Positions 53,120 through 62,251 of a DNA stretch of 64,000 nt are shown piece after piece. The stretch comes from Anaerolineae bacterium (lineage in GTDB: Bacteria; Chloroflexota; Anaerolineae; 4572-78; J111), in NCBI GenBank assembly GCA_023151115.1, contig JAKLJP010000028.1:32015-96014 (forward strand), given 5' to 3'. The notes below the pieces were generated by a model. The model saw only the letters and a program-made list of their open reading frames with translations. It made no database searches and was not told where the DNA came from. Positions within the stretch are counted from its first letter, which is position 1; each line of letters starts with the position of its first letter. Made by a program: the position numbers and the translations under genes.

Positions 53120-53937
53120 ACCCGAGTTGCTGATCGATATTATCACCATTGCGGTGTGTGGGGTTATTGCGGTGCCGATAATTGGGTCGAGGTAGAACAG
53201 TTTGGTCACGAAAAATAGACTGGTTGGGACAGTTTTTAGGGTTGGAGCATGGCATTCCAAGCCACGATACCTTTGACCGGGTCTTTGCCTGGATTAAGCC
53301 GGAGTAGTTTAAACAGTGTTTTCTGGACTAGGTGCAGGCGGTTGAAGTTGTGACCAAAGGCCCGGTGGTCCCGATTGATGGCAAAAAACTGCGGCGGTCG
53401 CACGATAAAAGTAAGGGGCAAGCCGCCATTCATATGGTCAGTGCCTGGGCCAGCGAAAATCGGATGGTGTTAGGCCAGATCAAAATTGACGATAAATCGA
53501 ATGAAATTACGGCCATCCCGCAGTTATTGGAAGTGCTGAACCTGACTGGCTGTATTGTCACGATTGAGGCAATGGGCTGCCAGAAAGGAATTGCCGCTCA
53601 AATTGTGGCTCAAGGGGCAGATTATGTCATGGCCCTCCAAGGCAACCAAAGTGGGTTGAAGATGTCCAAGACCTCTTTGAATATGCGGCTGAAATCAACT
53701 TTGTTGACTGTGATCATCACCAAACCGTTGAGAAAACTCCATTGGATTTTGGATGTGGCCTTTGATGAAGACCTATGCCGCATCCGCCAGGGGCATGGCG
53801 CGCAGAATTTTGCAGTGTTGCGCCACATCGCCTTGAACTTGCTCAAGCAGGAAAAGACGGCCAAATGTGGCATCCAAGCCAAACGCAAAAAGACTGGTTG
53901 GAGTGAACAATACCTCCTTAAAGTTCTATTCGGTTGA
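53120..53937 (+). pseudogene. ISAs1-family transposase remnant
   Basis: Pieces of an ISAs1/H-repeat DDE transposase in several frames: LLIDIITIAVCGVI, then GADNWVEVEQFGHEK, then GIPSHDTFDRVFAWIKPE, then a longer open part from 53332 ([39 protein letters not shown]), a frame change near 53655 ([20 protein letters not shown]), and a C-terminal piece ([16 protein letters not shown]). Frameshifts, stop codons and a deletion show it is dead. Clear terminal repeats were not found. Confidence 0.85.
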
Positions 53938-53972
53938 GTATGCGATTGCTCCAGGATCAAAACTTGAGCGCG

Positions 53973-54050
53973 TTGACACCCTTGCCGGCTCATGTTATAC
54001 TTGACCGCACATAAACACTATTCTGCCGACCCGATCAGGGCGGCATTTTT
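53973..54050 (+). promoter_or_regulatory. proS promoter and leader hairpin
   Basis: TTGACA (53973-53978), 17-bp spacer, TATACT (53996-54001). The short leader contains TGCCG (54024-54028) pairing with CGGCA (54041-54045) followed by TTTTT, a small terminator-like hairpin before the ribosome site. Confidence 0.75.
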
Positions 54051-54065
54051 GTTAAGAGGTCCACC

Positions 54066-55784
54066 ATGCGGTACTCCCAACTCTTCGGGCGCACATTGCG
54101 CGAAGACCCCACCGAAGCCGAAGTTATCAGTCATCGTTTATTGCAGCGGGCCGGTTTTATCAAACCCCTGGCTTCAGGCATCTACACCCAAATGCCCTTG
54201 GGTTGGCGGGTGTGCCAAAAGATTATGGCTATTTTTCGCCAGGAGATGAATGCGCTGGGCTGCCAGGAAATGGCTATGCCGGTGCTCAACCCGGCGGAAT
54301 TGTGGCAGCAAACAGGCCGCTGGGACAGCGTTGGCCCAGCCCTGGTTAAATTGAAAGACCGCAACCAGCGTGATTTGGCCCTGGCCATGACCCACGAAGA
54401 AACGCTGTCCGACATCCTCCGCACCGAGCTGGAATCCTATAAGCAGCTACCTATCCTGGCCTACCATATTCAAACCAAAATCCGCGACGAGCCGCGCCCG
54501 CGCGGCGGCCTGATTCGAGTGCGCGAGTTTTTGATGAAAGACGCTTACTCGGTCCACGCGGATCAAGCCGATATTGACCGCTTTTACCCCGATATGGTCC
54601 AGGCTTATCGTAACATCTATGCCGCCTGTGACCTGGAGATTGTTGAGGTAGAGGCCGATGCTGGCATGATGGGCGGCAATGATTCTCACGAGTTTATGGT
54701 TTTGAGCGACAGCGGCGAAGACACTATCTTCCTCAGCAGTGATGGCCTTTATGCAGCCAATGCCGAGCGAGCCGTGTTCGATAAAGGGACCCCCCCCCAA
54801 GAAGCTCTGGGCGAAATTCAAGAGGTTTACACTCCCAATTGCAAAACTATCGCTCAGGTGGCCGATTATCTGGGCGTGCCGCAGACGCGCACGGTCAAAG
54901 CAGTCTTTTATGTGGCCGAAAATGCTATGCAGGATTTTATTTTCGTGGTCATCCGGGGCGACCTGCCGGTGAACGAGGTTAAATTGGGCAATGCCTTGAG
55001 TGGGTTAAAATTCCGTCCGGCCACCGAAGAAGAAATTGAGGTGGTTGGGGCCGTGCCCGGTTATGCTACACCGATTGGCCTGAAGAAAGATTTGGGCGGC
55101 GGGCGTAAGCTCATCGTTGTGGCCGACGACTCGGCGGTTAATTTTCCTAACCTGGTCAGTGGGGCCAACAAGCCGGAGTACCACTTTATCAACACCAATG
55201 CCGGGCGCGACTACCAACCGGATATTGTGGCCGATATTGCCCTGGCTCGCGACGGCGACAAATGTGTGGGTAGTGACGCGACTTTACAATTACGACGCGG
55301 CATCGAAGTGGGCCACTGCTTTAAACTGGGCCAGCGTTACAGCCGGCCCATGGGTGTGACCTTTTTAGACGAAAACGGCAAAGCCCAAATCCCGATTATG
55401 GGCAGCTACGGCATCGGCGTGGGCCGGTTGATGGCGGCCATTGTCGAGCAGCATCACGACGAGAAAGGCATCATCTGGCCGGAGTCGGTTGCCCCGTTTG
55501 ATGTCCACCTGGTCTCGCTAGCGAAAAGTCGGGAAGATGAAGTCGGCCAACAGGCCGAGGCCATTTATCAAACCCTATGCGCCGCCGGGATCGAGGTGTT
55601 GTACGACGACCGCAAAGAAAGCCCCGGCGTCAAATTTGCCGATGCCGATTTGATTGGCATTCCTTGGCGGGTTACGGTCAGCAGCCGTAGTCTGCAAAAC
55701 GGCGGCGTCGAGGTCAAGCGCCGTAGCGAATCCAAAGCCGAGGTGGTGCCGCTGGATGGGTTTGTGGAGTATATGGAACTGTAG
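54066..55784 (+). CDS. proS: Prolyl-tRNA synthetase
   Basis: Class II synthetase of the bacterial type, 572 residues. Motif 1 region (SGIYTQMPLGWRVCQKI), motif 2 (IRDEPRPRGGLIRVREFLMKD), a YbaK-like editing insertion at about 220-390, motif 3 (GSYGIGVGRLMAAIVEQ) and the C-terminal anticodon-binding domain (VLYDDRKESPGVKFADADLI). Attaches proline to tRNA(Pro). AAGAGGT precedes ATG 54066. Housekeeping gene with its own promoter. Confidence 0.95.
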   Translation: MRYSQLFGRTLREDPTEAEVISHRLLQRAGFIKPLASGIYTQMPLGWRVCQKIMAIFRQEMNALGCQEMAMPVLNPAELWQQTGRWDSVGPALVKLKDRNQRDLALAMTHEETLSDILRTELESYKQLPILAYHIQTKIRDEPRPRGGLIRVREFLMKDAYSVHADQADIDRFYPDMVQAYRNIYAACDLEIVEVEADAGMMGGNDSHEFMVLSDSGEDTIFLSSDGLYAANAERAVFDKGTPPQEALGEIQEVYTPNCKTIAQVADYLGVPQTRTVKAVFYVAENAMQDFIFVVIRGDLPVNEVKLGNALSGLKFRPATEEEIEVVGAVPGYATPIGLKKDLGGGRKLIVVADDSAVNFPNLVSGANKPEYHFINTNAGRDYQPDIVADIALARDGDKCVGSDATLQLRRGIEVGHCFKLGQRYSRPMGVTFLDENGKAQIPIMGSYGIGVGRLMAAIVEQHHDEKGIIWPESVAPFDVHLVSLAKSREDEVGQQAEAIYQTLCAAGIEVLYDDRKESPGVKFADADLIGIPWRVTVSSRSLQNGGVEVKRRSESKAEVVPLDGFVEYMEL

Positions 55785-55811
55785 TTGGATGTATGGAAGT
55801 TTGAGTGAATT

Positions 55812-55847
55812 TTGACTCACGGACGGAAGAAAACACGGACAAAACAA
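55812..55847. repeat. Second copy of a 36-base repeat
   Basis: ttgactcacggacggaagaa and the following 16 bases match 41496-41531 with a single mismatch, 14 kb away. The words cggacgg and cacggac are short internal repeats. Confidence 0.8.
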
Positions 55848-55857
55848 TCAATATTAG

Positions 55858-56003
55858 ACGTGTTGCAAAATAAGATTTGGGGTACCGCTTCCACAATAGG
55901 TAGTGCTGCTCTGCTTAAGAATCGCTTTGGGGCGCGGCAAGTTATTCTGTTTGGCTCTTTGGCCGGTCATGGGGTCTGGCGCAGCCAATCCGATATTGAC
56001 TTT
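55858..56003 (+). pseudogene. MNT-type nucleotidyltransferase, 5' fragment
   Basis: Reads LLKNRFGARQVILFGSLAGH and then GVWRSQSDIDF, with the G-S and D-x-D signature of minimal nucleotidyltransferases (antitoxins of HEPN/MNT pairs). Right after the catalytic D-x-D the sequence is replaced by the repeat at 56008 and stops. No HEPN partner is seen. Confidence 0.75.
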
Positions 56004-56007
56004 CAGC

Positions 56008-56047
56008 CATGTCATTTCGAGCGACGTTAGGAGCGAGAAATCTCCCC
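56008..56047. repeat. Partial catgtcatttcga repeat
   Basis: CATGTCATTTCGAGCGACG followed by GAGAAATCTCCCC. It truncates the nucleotidyltransferase fragment. Confidence 0.75.
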
Positions 56048-56163
56048 ATCCGTTAAAAACCTGACTCGTGGATAACCTCTGCCGAACCTTTACAGTTATA
56101 GTGACAAATCGTAAATCCACAAACTGATAGCCCTACGGGAAATCTGAAATCGTAAATGGTAAG

Positions 56164-57903
56164 ATGCTCAAATCTATCCTGACCGATCAACAAGAAGAAC
56201 TGCTCAAGGAAGAGCGCCAATGGTTGGCCGATTTACAAGTCATTCTGGCTCGCTTGGGCGCGTCGTCGGAGGACCAAACGGTCCTCAGCCGCTCGATCCA
56301 GCAGTTGGATGAGTTGTTCCTGCTGGTGATTGTCGGTGAGTTCAACGCGGGCAAGAGCGCCTTTATCAATGCGCTGTTGGGGCAAAATGTCCTCAAAGAG
56401 GGAGTCACGCCGACCACCTCCCAAATCAACGTGTTAAAACACGGCGAGGTCAGCCGGCGACAGGTTCAGGAGGCACATCTGCACATCTTGACCGAGCCGG
56501 TGGACATTCTGCGCCATATCAACATTGTAGACACCCCCGGCACCAACGCCATCATTCAGGAGCATCAAACCATCACCGAGGAGTTTGTGCCCCGCGCCGA
56601 TTTGGTGCTGTTCATCACCTCCGCCGACCGCCCCTTTACCGAGAGCGAGCGTAGTTTTATGAGCCAGATCAAAGCTTGGGGCAAAAAAGTGGTCATCGTC
56701 ATCAACAAAATTGACATCCTGGAAACGACCGAGGATTTAAACCAGGTAGTCAATTTTGTGCGCGAAAACGGCGCAATTTTGTTGGGGACCGGCGGCTCGC
56801 CCGATATTTTCCCGGTCAGCGCCAAACGGGCCTTACGGGCCAAGCAGGGCGATCCAGCGCAGTGGACCGACAGCCGCTTTGAGCCGCTAGAACGATACAT
56901 CCACGACACGCTCGACGAAACCAGCCGCCTGCGCCTGAAGTTTCTCAATCCGCTGGGCGTGGGCGACCGGCTGGTGAACAAATATATCGAGATTACCAAC
57001 AACCGCCTGGCCCTGCTGACCGACGACGTGGAAACGCTGGGCAACCTGGAGCGGCAGCTTGAGCTATACCACCAGGATATGCAGCGCGACTTTAAATACC
57101 GTCTGGCCGATATTGAAAACATTCTGTACGAGATGGAGAAGCGGGGCAACGCCTATTTTGACGACACCCTGCGCCTGGCCCGCATTTTTGATCTGCTCAA
57201 CAAAGAGCGCATCCAGCGTGGCTTTGAAGAACAGGTGGTGGCCGACGCGCCCCAGGCCATCGAGCGCAAAGTGATTGAGCTGATTGATTGGCTGGTCAAC
57301 GCCGATTTGAACCAGTGGCAGGGGGTGATGAACTACCTGGAGCAGCGCAAACGCGAATACGAAGATCGGCTGATTGGTGATGTCGGCGGCGCGTTTCGTT
57401 ATGACCGCGACCATCTGCTTGATTCGGTCGGCAAATCGGCCCAACGGGTGGTAGAAACGTATAATAAATCGGTCGAGGCGGAGAAACTGGCCGAAAGCGC
57501 CCAACTGGCCGTAGCCGGCACCGCCCTGGCCGAACTGGGCGCGGTGGGCCTGGGCGCCATTATTATTTCTTTAGCCACCACCGCCGCCGCCGATGTGACC
57601 GGCATTTTGGCCGCCAGTGTGATGGCTGCGCTGGGCTTGTTTGTCATCCCGGCCCGGCGGCAGTCGGCCAAAAAAGAGATGGCCGCGCGCCTGGCTTCCC
57701 TGCGCCAGCAGTTGGTCAGCGCCCTGACCAGCCAGGCCGAAAAAGAACTCAACCGCAGCTTGCAGCGCATCAACGACGCCGTCGCTCCCTACACCCGCTT
57801 TGTCCGAGCTGAACAGGAGAAGGGGCAGCAAACTCAGGCCGAGTTGAAACAGGCGCAGCAGACACAAGGGCGCTTGCGGGCCGAGATAGAAGCGTTATTA
57901 TAA
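56164..57903 (+). CDS. Bacterial dynamin-like GTPase
   Basis: 579 residues. GTPase motifs G1 GEFNAGKS (58-65), G2 threonines near 82-84 (VTPTTSQ), G3 DTPG (123-126) and G4 NKID (181-184). Long helical middle and a hydrophobic hairpin near 450-498 (LGAVGLGAIIISLATTAAAD) that could insert in membranes like the paddle of dynamin-like proteins; a coiled-coil tail with Gln-rich end (QQTQAELKQAQQTQG). Likely acts in membrane remodelling or stress protection. ATG 56164, weak ribosome site. Confidence 0.87.
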   Translation: MLKSILTDQQEELLKEERQWLADLQVILARLGASSEDQTVLSRSIQQLDELFLLVIVGEFNAGKSAFINALLGQNVLKEGVTPTTSQINVLKHGEVSRRQVQEAHLHILTEPVDILRHINIVDTPGTNAIIQEHQTITEEFVPRADLVLFITSADRPFTESERSFMSQIKAWGKKVVIVINKIDILETTEDLNQVVNFVRENGAILLGTGGSPDIFPVSAKRALRAKQGDPAQWTDSRFEPLERYIHDTLDETSRLRLKFLNPLGVGDRLVNKYIEITNNRLALLTDDVETLGNLERQLELYHQDMQRDFKYRLADIENILYEMEKRGNAYFDDTLRLARIFDLLNKERIQRGFEEQVVADAPQAIERKVIELIDWLVNADLNQWQGVMNYLEQRKREYEDRLIGDVGGAFRYDRDHLLDSVGKSAQRVVETYNKSVEAEKLAESAQLAVAGTALAELGAVGLGAIIISLATTAAADVTGILAASVMAALGLFVIPARRQSAKKEMAARLASLRQQLVSALTSQAEKELNRSLQRINDAVAPYTRFVRAEQEKGQQTQAELKQAQQTQGRLRAEIEALL

Positions 57904-57970
57904 TTAATAATTGACAATTGACCCTTAATTATTGACAATTAGAACGGTCAACGGTTAATTGTCAATTGCC
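57904..57970. repeat. Repetitive hairpin, word taattgacaatt
   Basis: ttaataattgacaattgacc, ttaattattgacaattag, and ggttaattgtcaattgcc: AT-rich words attgacaatt repeated directly and inverted. It occupies the whole gap between the GTPase and the kinase gene. Confidence 0.8.
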
Positions 57971-57980
57971 AATCATTAAA

Positions 57981-59852
57981 ATGACCCTCCGTACAAAGAC
58001 CCTCCTTGTCATCAGCGTGACCCTGCTGGGGTTGATGGCCCTGTTATATATTACTGGGTCAACCATCTGGCTGGATAGTTTTGCCAGCCTGGAAGAGCAA
58101 ATTACCAGCCAGAATGTCAGGCGAGCGGTCAATGCCATCTTTGATGATTTAAAAACATTGGACGCTCTGGCCGGCGATTACGCCGAGTGGGACGAAACCT
58201 ACGCTTTTGCCGAAGATCATAACCCCGCTTACGTGGAGGCCAATTTTTTTGATGACAACTTTGTTGATCTGCATGTCAACCTGATGTTGATCTACGACAG
58301 CACCGGTCAACAAGTTTTTGCCAAGAATATAAATCTGGAGACCGGTACGGAAGTTCCTATTCCTGCTGCCTTACAACCCCACCTCCAGCCCGACAGCCCC
58401 CTGCTGCGCCACACCAGCCCCTCCAGCCGGATGAGCGGCTTGCTGTTGTTGCCCGACACCCCCTTGCTGGTTAGCTCCCGCCCCGTTTTAACCAGCCAGG
58501 ATGAAGGCCCCATTCGCGGAACTTTTATTATGGGCCGTTTTTTGACTGCCGCCGAGGTAAAACGTCTGTCTGGTTTAACGGACCTATCGCTCAGCTTGCA
58601 GCGTTTCGACAGCCCGGCGCTGTTACCGCCCGATTTTCAGAGAGCGCGGGAAATCCTGGCCGGGGGCGCGACAGCCTTTACGCAGCCTCTTACGGCTAAT
58701 ACAATTGCCGGTTATGCCCCGCTGCTGGACATTTACGGCCAACCGGCCTTGATTCTGCGAGTGGATTTGCCCCGGAATATTTACGCCCAGGGCCTGGGTA
58801 GCCTGCGTTTCTTTGCCCTGTCGCTGGTGGCGGTGAGCCTGGTATTTGGGCTGCTGACCTTGTGGTTGTTAGAAAAGTTGGTTCTGGCCCGCCTGGCTCG
58901 TTTGAGTCGAGGGGTCAGCCGGATTGGGGTTGAAGGGGATCTTTCGGCCCGGATGGTGATGTTTGGACAGGATGAGCTAGCCGGCCTGGCCGGGGACATT
59001 AATCGGATGTTGGCGATTATGCAGTACACCCAACAGGAACTTCAGGAGGCCAAGCAGGCCGCCGAAGCGGCCAACCAGGCCAAGAGCGCCTTTTTAGCCA
59101 GCATGAGTCACGAATTGCGCACTCCGCTCAACGCCATTATTGGTTACAGCGAAATGCTGCAAGAAGAGATGGAGGAGTTGGACCAGCCGGAACTGATCCC
59201 CGACTTGAAAAAGATCAACGAAGCCGGTCATCATTTGCTGAGTGTGCTCAACGGCGTGCTGGATTTGTCAAAAATCGAGGCCGGGAAAATGGAGCTGCAC
59301 CTGGAAACGTTTGATGTGGCAACGATGCTGAATGAGGTTGTCTCGATTGCCCAACCGCTGGCCCAGAAAAAGGGCAACACCCTGGTAGTCAACCAACCCG
59401 ACAATCTGGGCCACATGCGCGCCGACCTGACCAAAGTCCGCCAAAGCCTGCTCAATCTGCTCAGTAATGCAGCCAAGTTTACCGAGAATGGAATGATAAC
59501 GCTCACTGTTGAAAAGCAGGAAACAAAGAGCAGAGGCGCAGGGGGGCAGGGGGGCAGAGGTGAAGTTATCTCCCCTGCTCCCCCGCTCCTCCGCCCCCCT
59601 GCCCAAATTACCTTTAAAGTAGTAGATACCGGCATCGGCCTCAAACCGGAACAGATGGAGCGGCTGTTTCAACCCTTCACCCAGGCCGATGCTTCGACAG
59701 CCCGCAACTATGGTGGGACCGGATTGGGCCTGGTTATCAGCCGTCACTACTGCCGCATGATGGGCGGCGACATTACTGTAGCCAGCAACGGCATACCGGG
59801 GGCCGGCTCGACATTCACCATTCACCTGCCTGTGGAGTATAACGGTCAATAA
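57981..59852 (+). CDS. Membrane sensor histidine kinase with CHASE4-like domain
   Basis: 623 residues. Membrane segments at 6-30 and about 270-293 enclose an extracellular CHASE4-like sensor ([18 protein letters not shown]). A HAMP region follows, then HisKA with [14 protein letters not shown] (H377) and the ATPase domain with [21 protein letters not shown] and GGTGLGLVI. Residues about 517-542 ([13 protein letters not shown], then [11 protein letters not shown]) are encoded by a repetitive hairpin inserted between the N and G1 boxes. ATG 57981 is used; TTG 57966 lies in the repeat. No response regulator is adjacent. Confidence 0.88.
   Translation: MTLRTKTLLVISVTLLGLMALLYITGSTIWLDSFASLEEQITSQNVRRAVNAIFDDLKTLDALAGDYAEWDETYAFAEDHNPAYVEANFFDDNFVDLHVNLMLIYDSTGQQVFAKNINLETGTEVPIPAALQPHLQPDSPLLRHTSPSSRMSGLLLLPDTPLLVSSRPVLTSQDEGPIRGTFIMGRFLTAAEVKRLSGLTDLSLSLQRFDSPALLPPDFQRAREILAGGATAFTQPLTANTIAGYAPLLDIYGQPALILRVDLPRNIYAQGLGSLRFFALSLVAVSLVFGLLTLWLLEKLVLARLARLSRGVSRIGVEGDLSARMVMFGQDELAGLAGDINRMLAIMQYTQQELQEAKQAAEAANQAKSAFLASMSHELRTPLNAIIGYSEMLQEEMEELDQPELIPDLKKINEAGHHLLSVLNGVLDLSKIEAGKMELHLETFDVATMLNEVVSIAQPLAQKKGNTLVVNQPDNLGHMRADLTKVRQSLLNLLSNAAKFTENGMITLTVEKQETKSRGAGGQGGRGEVISPAPPLLRPPAQITFKVVDTGIGLKPEQMERLFQPFTQADASTARNYGGTGLGLVISRHYCRMMGGDITVASNGIPGAGSTFTIHLPVEYNGQ
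59529..59605 (+). repeat. Repetitive hairpin inside the histidine kinase gene, word ggcagggg
   Basis: gcagaggcgcaggggggcag and ggggcagagg on the left; tcccctgctcccccgctcct and ccgcccccctgccc on the right. It is read through in frame without stop codons within the kinase ATPase domain. Confidence 0.85.
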
Positions 59853-59853
59853 G

Positions 59854-60756
59854 ATGAGTCAAAAAACTTTACTCATTACCGGTGGCAGCGGCTATCTGGG
59901 CCGTTATTTGACGGCTAAAGCCGTTGACTCCTTCCTGGTTTATACCACCTATACCCGCCATCCGGGTCAAATCAAAGCCGGACAGGCCCTGCCCCTTGAT
60001 CTGACCCGGCGTGACGACGTGCTGCGCCTGATCAGCGCCCTTTCGCCCCAGGCGATTATTCACGCGGCTGCCGTCAACCCCGGCCAGGGTGATGATAAAA
60101 TGATGCATCAGGTCAACGCGCTTGGCTCGCGTTATGTGGCCGAAGCCGCCGTCGCCGTGGGCGCACGGCTGGTTTACGTTTCTTCCGATATGGTCCACGA
60201 CGGCAAAAATGCGCCCTATAGCGACGACGCACCGCCGTCGCCGCTCAGCGCCTATGGCCGTTCCAAAGCCGAAGCTGAGGCCGCCGTGGCCGAGATTGAC
60301 CCGAGGGCCGCCATCATCCGCACCTCACTCATCTACGGATTGGAGGAGATGGACCGGGGCACCGAAGGATTTATAACCCGGCTGCGAACCGGCCAGCCGC
60401 TGGTATTATTCAGTGATTCTATCCGCCAGCCGGTCTGGGTCGAGTCGCTGGCCGAGGCGTTGTTAAGATTAACCGGCCCCAACGCCGATTTTGCCGGACT
60501 CTTGAATGTCGCCGGGCGGCAAGCCCTGAGCCGGGAGGAGTTTGGCCGGCGCATGCTCCAATGGTGGCGAGTTGATCCGGGCGAACTGCTGCAATCAGGC
60601 CGGGCGGCGGACATTTCTGAGACGATTCCTCTGGATTTGCGCCTCACGGTTATCAAAGCGGAGCAACTGTTGCAGCAGGAACTTTTTGGCGTGGACGAAA
60701 CTTTGCAGGCGCATCGCCATAGGCGCTTCAATCTGAAGCCAAATGGGCAAAGTTAA
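59854..60756 (+). CDS. RmlD-like NAD(P)-dependent reductase
   Basis: 300 residues. N-terminal LLITGGSGYLGRYLT, DMVHDGKNAPYSDDAPPSPL and the Y-x3-K pair in SAYGRSKAEAE define an extended SDR of the dTDP-4-dehydrorhamnose reductase (RmlD) group. It may reduce a nucleotide-sugar ketone, but no other rhamnose genes are nearby. It starts one base after the kinase stop and overlaps the helicase gene by 14 bases. Confidence 0.82.
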   Translation: MSQKTLLITGGSGYLGRYLTAKAVDSFLVYTTYTRHPGQIKAGQALPLDLTRRDDVLRLISALSPQAIIHAAAVNPGQGDDKMMHQVNALGSRYVAEAAVAVGARLVYVSSDMVHDGKNAPYSDDAPPSPLSAYGRSKAEAEAAVAEIDPRAAIIRTSLIYGLEEMDRGTEGFITRLRTGQPLVLFSDSIRQPVWVESLAEALLRLTGPNADFAGLLNVAGRQALSREEFGRRMLQWWRVDPGELLQSGRAADISETIPLDLRLTVIKAEQLLQQELFGVDETLQAHRHRRFNLKPNGQS

Positions 60757-62203
60757 AAAAAATCCGCTCGCCCCCTCCTCTAACCCTCCAATCCTCCAAC
60801 CCTCCCCACCTTATGCCTACTTTCTGGGCGGCGCCCTGGTATTGGAAGGGATTGCCCGTGAAATAACGCCGCCCGCTCCCTTCCACTGGCTCAACGCCCG
60901 CTGGCGCTGCCCGGCAGTCCACTATCGGGTTATCCGGCCCTGGCTAAAAGAGCAAAAGATTCGCAACACCATCCCCCGCTGGCGCGACCTGTCCCTGCAC
61001 CTAAATGACAACCGCACGCCCCATCCCTACCAAACTGAAGCCCTCGATGCCTGGCTGGCCGGCGACCGCTGGGGCAGCGTGATTTTGCCGACCGGCGCGG
61101 GCAAAACGTTTGTGGCTTTGCAAGCCATCGCCGCTACGCCGGTCAGCACCCTGGTGGTGGTGCCTACCCTCGACCTGCTCCATCAGTGGTATGCCCTGCT
61201 GGAAAATGCCTTTCGACTGCCCATTGGCGTTTGGTACGGCCAGGAGAAAAAGCTGGAGCCGCTGACCGTGACCACCTACCCCAGCGCCTACGCTCAGGCC
61301 GAAACCCTGGGCGACCAATTCAAGCTGATTATCTTTGACGAAATCCACCATCTGCCCGCCCCCTCCTGGCACGAAATCGCCCTGATGTGCGCCGCGCCGT
61401 ATCGTCTGGGGCTGACGGCCACCTACCCAGAAAGGATAAAGGATGAAGGCGGAAGGCGGAGGGAAGAAAAAAACGAAGTTTTCCCTTTTACTCAAAATGT
61501 TTCACCTTCCGCCTTATTAGAAGAGTTAGTTGGGCCGGTGTTGTACGAAAAACGGATTGATGATCTGGCCGGGGAGCAACTGGCCGAATATCGCACGGTG
61601 CGGCTGCGGGTAGACCTGACCTCGGCAGAGCGGTCGGCTTATGATACGGCCTTGGAAGCCTACCTGGGCTACGTGCGCGAAGCCCGCCTGCGTGAAAGCC
61701 ACGGCGCCGGCTGGTGGTACGAACTGACCCGGCGCAGCGCCCAGGATCAACAGGCGCGGCGGGCCAAGGTGGCCGAATTGAAATTAAAAGAGATTGTTCA
61801 TCAGGCCGAAGGTAAGTTAGCGGTACTCGATGAACTGCTGCGCCAGCACCGCGACCGGCAGATGCTTATTTTTACTGCCCACAACCGCTTTGCCTACCAG
61901 ATTGCCCGGCGGCATCTCATCCCGGCCATTACCCACCAAACGGTCGCCGTCGAGCGCAAAGCTATTTTGGATGGCTTTCGGGCCGGGGTCTACCGGGCCA
62001 TTGTGACCTCTAAAGTGTTGAATGAAGGAGTGGATGTGCCGGAGGCCAAAATTGCGGTAGTGCTGGGGGGCAGCGCCAGCGCCCGTGAGTACATCCAGCG
62101 GCTGGGGCGGGTGTTGCGTAAACGGGGGAATACTCAGGCGATCTTATATGAAGTGATCGCTCGCAAGACGGTTGACGAGGGCATTGCGCAGCGGCGACGG
62201 TGA
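60743..62203 (+). CDS. Superfamily 2 helicase, XPB/ERCC3-like
   Basis: 486 residues. Walker A LPTGAGKTF (115-123), motif II DEIHH (199-203), motif III LTATYPER (224-231), C-terminal motifs V and VI (VTSKVLNEGVDVPEA, QRLGRVLRKRG). It unwinds or remodels DNA and is often linked with a nuclease in bacteria. Residues about 232-256 (DEGGRRREEKNEVFPFTQNV) come from a repetitive hairpin inserted just after motif III; residues 11-22 come from a one-armed tract (ccctccaatcctccaaccct). ATG 60743 overlaps the preceding gene. Confidence 0.86.
   Translation: MGKVKKNPLAPSSNPPILQPSPPYAYFLGGALVLEGIAREITPPAPFHWLNARWRCPAVHYRVIRPWLKEQKIRNTIPRWRDLSLHLNDNRTPHPYQTEALDAWLAGDRWGSVILPTGAGKTFVALQAIAATPVSTLVVVPTLDLLHQWYALLENAFRLPIGVWYGQEKKLEPLTVTTYPSAYAQAETLGDQFKLIIFDEIHHLPAPSWHEIALMCAAPYRLGLTATYPERIKDEGGRRREEKNEVFPFTQNVSPSALLEELVGPVLYEKRIDDLAGEQLAEYRTVRLRVDLTSAERSAYDTALEAYLGYVREARLRESHGAGWWYELTRRSAQDQQARRAKVAELKLKEIVHQAEGKLAVLDELLRQHRDRQMLIFTAHNRFAYQIARRHLIPAITHQTVAVERKAILDGFRAGVYRAIVTSKVLNEGVDVPEAKIAVVLGGSASAREYIQRLGRVLRKRGNTQAILYEVIARKTVDEGIAQRRR
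61432..61515 (+). repeat. Repetitive hairpin inside the helicase gene, word aaggcgg
   Basis: AAGGCGGAAGG (61446-61456) pairs perfectly with CCTTCCGCCTT (61505-61515); inner arms gggaagaaaa and ttttccc also pair. The preceding aaaggataaaggatgaagg repeats its own word. It stays in frame. Confidence 0.82.
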
Positions 62204-62251
62204 TCCCCCGGCTGGAGGAGCGGCAAGGCCAGGGCGAATGTGGCTGTGGGG

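Larger units (their letters stand above)
55785..56163. other. Intergenic region with repeats and a gene fragment
   Basis: About 380 bases: the 36-base repeat at 55812, a nucleotidyltransferase fragment at 55858-56003, a catgtcatttcga repeat at 56008, then 115 bases with no feature seen. Confidence 0.65.
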
